Part shown: positions 32,596 to 35,015 of the stretch, in pieces
Layout of the letters: every line of letters starts with the position of its first letter
How positions within the stretch are numbered: the first letter of the stretch is position 1
NCBI GenBank assembly: GCA_012839035.1
Contig: DUOB01000077.1
Span: 1-35,015, forward strand
Length of the DNA: 35,015 bases
Reading direction: 5' to 3'
DNA from: Propionibacterium sp.
GTDB lineage: Bacteria; Actinomycetota; Actinomycetes; Propionibacteriales; Propionibacteriaceae
Program-made: the position numbers and the translations under genes
The notes under the pieces: generated by a model
The model's input: only the letters and a program-made list of their open reading frames with translations
Databases searched by the model: none
What the model was told of the DNA's origin: nothing

Positions 32596-33402
32596 ATGCT
32601 TTCACCCACTCGCCTGCTCGCCCACAACCAGGGGTCGATGACCCTCCAGGGCACCAACACCTGGGTCGTCGCCCCCGAGGACGAGAAGGCGATCGTGATC
32701 GATCCGGGCCCGGTGGACCCCGCGCACCGGGACGCCATCGAGGCGGCCTGTCCGCTCGGGATCGCCGAGGTCTGGATCACCCACCGGCACGAGGACCACA
32801 TCGCGATGGCGCCGGACCTGGGGCATGACTTCGGCGCTCCTGTGCGGAGCTTCGAGTCCGCACTCGGGACTGGTCGGCCACTGCGGATGGGGGAGACGAG
32901 GGGCATCGGCGGGGGCGAGCTGGAGGTGCTGCACCTGCCCGGCCACACCTCGGACTCCGTCGGTTTCCTGTGGAGCCAGCCGGAGCACACCGACCTGCTG
33001 ACCGGGGACCTGATCCTGGGCGAGGGCACCACCGTGATCATGTATCCCGACGGCGACCTCGCCGATTTTCTCGACTCCCTGCACCGAGTGGCGGATCTGG
33101 TGGCCGCGCGGGGCGTACGCCGGCTGCTGCCCGGACACGGACCTGTGGTCAACGATCCGGGCGCCTGGGTCGCCTTCTATGGCGATCACCGGGCGGAGCG
33201 GCTGCAACAGGTGCGGACCGCCCTGGTCGAGGGCGCGAATGAACCCGAGGAGGTCGTGGCGCGGGTTTACGGTGACCTCCCGCCCGGGCTGCATCGAGCT
33301 GCGCTCGCCTCGACGATGGCGCAGCTCCACTATCTCCGGGCGATGCCGGGAGAGGGACAGATCAGCGCGCCCGGCGCTCCACACGTTCCAGATCGAGAAT
33401 GA
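32596..33402 (+). CDS. Metallo-beta-lactamase-fold hydrolase
   Basis: This is a 268-residue zinc hydrolase of the MBL superfamily. The HxHxDH motif appears as THRHEDHIA (about 72-80), followed by HLPGHTSDSVGF, the bridging Asp in TGDLILGEGT and the last His in LLPGHGPVV. The N-terminal QGTNTWVV and the C-terminal helical part (HRAERLQQVRTAL) resemble the glyoxalase-II/LACTB2-like group, which in other organisms includes nucleases and thioester hydrolases. It begins 10 nt after ridA. Its final 41 bp overlap, antisense, the end of crp. The mycobacterial counterpart is at Rv3677c. Confidence 0.9.
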   Translation: MLSPTRLLAHNQGSMTLQGTNTWVVAPEDEKAIVIDPGPVDPAHRDAIEAACPLGIAEVWITHRHEDHIAMAPDLGHDFGAPVRSFESALGTGRPLRMGETRGIGGGELEVLHLPGHTSDSVGFLWSQPEHTDLLTGDLILGEGTTVIMYPDGDLADFLDSLHRVADLVAARGVRRLLPGHGPVVNDPGAWVAFYGDHRAERLQQVRTALVEGANEPEEVVARVYGDLPPGLHRAALASTMAQLHYLRAMPGEGQISAPGAPHVPDRE

Positions 33403-34042
33403 TCACCGAGCGGGGCTCCAGCCGCATCCAGCCGCGGGCTGCGAAATCGGCCAGCGCCTTGTTGACCGTCTCCCTCGACGCGCCCACCAACTGGGCCAGC
33501 TCCTCCTGAGTGAGCTCGTGGTGCACGACCAGGCCCTCGGGGGTCTGCTTGCCGAACCGGGCTGCGAGATCCAGCAATGCCTTCGCCACCCGCCCGGGAA
33601 CGTCGGAGAAAACCAGGTCCGACACCACGTCGTTGGCCCTGCGCAGTCGCCCGGCCAACTGGCCGAGGAGTCCCTTGGCGACCTCGGGCCGACCTGCGAG
33701 CCATGGGGAGAGATCCGCATTGTCGAGGACCCGCAGCCTGCAGGCGGTCACCGCGGTGGCCGTGGCTGACCGAGGCCCGGGATCGAACAGGGACAGCTCG
33801 CCGAACATCTGCCCCGGACCCAGGACCGCCAACAGATTTTCGCGTCCGGAGGCCCCGTGGCGCCCCAGCTTCACCTTGCCGTCCATGACCACATAGAGCT
33901 GGTTGCCGGCGTCCCCCTCGTGGAAGAGCACTTGTCCCCGGGCCAACTGGACCTCGCCCATGGAGGAACTCAGTGCCTGAAACGCTTCGTCGTCGAGTCC
34001 GCGGAACAGGGGAGCCTGCTTGAGGATCGTTGTCATCTCCAC
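33362..34042 (-). CDS. crp: CRP/FNR family cAMP-responsive regulator (GlxR/Rv3676-like)
   Basis: This is a global transcription factor of 226 residues. The cyclic-nucleotide domain has the phosphate-binding cassette [18 protein letters not shown] (Gly81, Glu82, Arg91, Ser92). The C-terminal helix-turn-helix [21 protein letters not shown] (178-198) has Arg190 and Glu191 in the recognition helix and closely resembles mycobacterial and corynebacterial CRP/GlxR. GTG 34040-34042 is chosen because AGGGAGG lies about 8 nt upstream; ATG 34034-34036 is the alternative. It is divergent from nth and convergent with the MBL gene (41-bp overlap), the same order as in M. tuberculosis. Confidence 0.94.
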   Translation of the reverse strand: MEMTTILKQAPLFRGLDDEAFQALSSSMGEVQLARGQVLFHEGDAGNQLYVVMDGKVKLGRHGASGRENLLAVLGPGQMFGELSLFDPGPRSATATAVTACRLRVLDNADLSPWLAGRPEVAKGLLGQLAGRLRRANDVVSDLVFSDVPGRVAKALLDLAARFGKQTPEGLVVHHELTQEELAQLVGASRETVNKALADFAARGWMRLEPRSVIILDLERVERRAR

Positions 34043-34123
34043 GCCTTGTCCCTCCCTTCTCTGATGGCGGACAGGTTAGCGGGACCGTCACGCCCAAGGG
34101 AACTCCGCCCAGCACCGCCGCCG

Positions 34124-34148
34124 GTCGTGGCGGGCCACGACATAGGAT
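34124..34148 (+). promoter_or_regulatory. 18-bp palindrome next to the nth -10 element
   Basis: GTCGTGGC-GG-GCCACGAC (34124-34141) is a perfect dyad, directly followed by TAGGAT (34143-34148), which is 7 nt before the nth ATG. The dyad occupies the -35/-10 spacer and would act as an operator. Its spacing (GTG-N6-CAC) does not fit the CRP site (GTG-N8-CAC). Confidence 0.55.
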
Positions 34149-34155
34149 CGGGCCC

Positions 34156-34872
34156 ATGACCACACTCGTCCGGGATGACGACCGGCCGTCGCTTGCGCTG
34201 GTGCGTCGTGCCCGGAAGATGAACCGGATCATGGCCGAGACCTATCCCGAGGCCGCATGCGAGCTGGATTTCACCGATCCCTATCAACTGTTGGTCGCGA
34301 CCGTGCTGTCGGCGCAGTCGACCGACAAACGCGTCAACCAGGTCACCCCCATCCTGTTCGATCGCTTTCCGGATGCGGCGGCGATGGCGGCCGCCGATCG
34401 AGCGGTGGTCGAGGAGATCGTCCACCCCACCGGCTTCTTCCGGGCCAAGACCGACTCAGTCATCCGGCTCAGTCAGGAACTGGTTGAGCGTTTCGACGGT
34501 GAGGTCCCCCGTCGGCTCCGCGACCTCGTGACGCTCCCGGGCGTCGGGCGCAAGACCGCCAACGTGGTGCTCGGCAACGCGTTCGGCGTTGCCGGCATCA
34601 CGGTCGACACGCATTTCAAGCGCCTCGTCACCCGGTTCGGTTGGACGACCCAGACCGATCCCGACCGCATCGAGGAGGACGTCGCCACGCTGTTCCCCCG
34701 CAAGGACTGGACCCAGCTCAGCCACAACCTCATCTGGTTCGGTCGCCGTCGCTGTCATGCCCGCAATCCGGCGTGCGGGGTGTGCCCGTTGGCTCGGCTC
34801 TGCCCCGCGTTCGGGGAAGGGCCGACGGATCCGGCAGCGGCGGAGAAGCTGATCCGGGAGCCCCGAGGATGA
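34156..34872 (+). CDS. nth: Endonuclease III
   Basis: Nth is a base-excision DNA glycosylase/AP lyase for oxidised pyrimidines. The 238-residue protein has the helix-hairpin-helix [14 protein letters not shown] with catalytic Lys133, VDTH with catalytic Asp151, and the [4Fe-4S] loop Cys200-x6-Cys207-x2-Cys210-x5-Cys216. ATG 34156 is preceded by TAGGAT 7 nt upstream and no ribosome site, so it is probably leaderless. It is divergent from crp. The stop overlaps the next gene's ATG (ATGA), so the two are co-translated. The N-terminal 20 residues extend beyond E. coli Nth, as is usual in actinobacteria. Confidence 0.96.
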   Translation: MTTLVRDDDRPSLALVRRARKMNRIMAETYPEAACELDFTDPYQLLVATVLSAQSTDKRVNQVTPILFDRFPDAAAMAAADRAVVEEIVHPTGFFRAKTDSVIRLSQELVERFDGEVPRRLRDLVTLPGVGRKTANVVLGNAFGVAGITVDTHFKRLVTRFGWTTQTDPDRIEEDVATLFPRKDWTQLSHNLIWFGRRRCHARNPACGVCPLARLCPAFGEGPTDPAAAEKLIREPRG

Positions 34873-35015
34873 CGTGGGGTACGCGGAGTCGCGCGCTCGC
34901 CGCCCTCGCCCTGTGTCTTGCGGTCGCCGGCTGCGGCGGATCCCAGGTGCAGCGCTCGGACTCGGGCAGTGGGCCGGCCGTCCCCGAGGTGCGGGGTGCC
35001 GGATCCACGGCCCAC
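34869..35015 (+). CDS. Lipoprotein, partial; by position likely TlpA-like thioredoxin
   Basis: Only the first 49 codons are present. They encode [22 protein letters not shown], a lipoprotein signal peptide with lipobox VAGC and Cys22, followed by a Gly/Ser-rich linker. The ATG overlaps the nth stop. In mycobacteria the gene after nth (Rv3673) encodes a membrane-tethered thioredoxin-like protein, so that identity is inferred from position; no thioredoxin motif is visible yet. Confidence 0.7.
   Translation, partial: MTWGTRSRALAALALCLAVAGCGGSQVQRSDSGSGPAVPEVRGAGSTAH

Noticed and set aside
34124..34141. Idea that the nth palindrome is a CRP site autoregulating crp
   Set aside because: GTG and CAC are 6 nt apart rather than 8, and the flanking A/T of the TGTGA-N6-TCACA consensus is missing.

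Overview
The window is high-GC actinobacterial chromosome. The evidence is a WhiB-family iron-sulfur protein, a GlxR/Rv3676-type CRP regulator, an ileS T-box with a very short specifier hairpin, many apparently leaderless starts, and gene order shared with mycobacteria. The block class A PBP, metallophosphoesterase, whiB4-like gene, two ArsA-type ATPases, DUF4177, RidA, MBL hydrolase, crp, nth, TlpA-like lipoprotein follows the order I recall around M. tuberculosis Rv3683 to Rv3673. An acetate-forming ackA-pta operon would fit Propionibacteriaceae or a relative, but that family assignment is inference.

Left part (1-7149, all minus strand): the start of a protein-L-isoaspartate methyltransferase gene, cut by the window edge, then a complete four-gene type I Wadjet (JetABCD / MksFEBG) plasmid-defence operon. 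Its genes are joined by 3-base stop/start overlaps. It is transcribed leftwards from a short divergent region shared with dnaX.

Replication and repair (7247-10337, plus): dnaX, ybaB/ebfC and recR in the usual order, followed by two DUF4232-type lipoprotein genes (10442-11914).

ileS (11939-15436): a promoter, a T-box leader that appears to act on translation, an isoleucyl-tRNA synthetase with a swapped GxHH active-site signature, and a strong hairpin terminator. Next is a divergent MMPL transporter/MarR regulator pair (15482-18244). An ackA-pta operon (18307-21667, minus) has a 22-bp palindrome at its promoter. It is divergent from an aspartokinase gene (21912-23201) that carries a likely internal start for a small beta subunit and is followed by three small membrane proteins. 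A tRNA-Pro(CGG) gene lies at 24240-24316.

Right part (24418-35015): the conserved cell-envelope/redox block, interrupted by a pobA gene (4-hydroxybenzoate 3-monooxygenase) with its own structured leader. Two convergent gene pairs overlap at their 3' ends (whiB/ArsA by 42 bp, MBL/crp by 41 bp). The window ends inside a lipoprotein gene.

No insertion sequence, integrase, CRISPR array or rRNA was seen. No stretch over 300 bases lacks a gene. The most notable items are the Wadjet operon, the GxHH IleRS under T-box control, the set of eight TANNNT-6/7-nt-start leaderless arrangements, and several unassigned palindromes at promoters.
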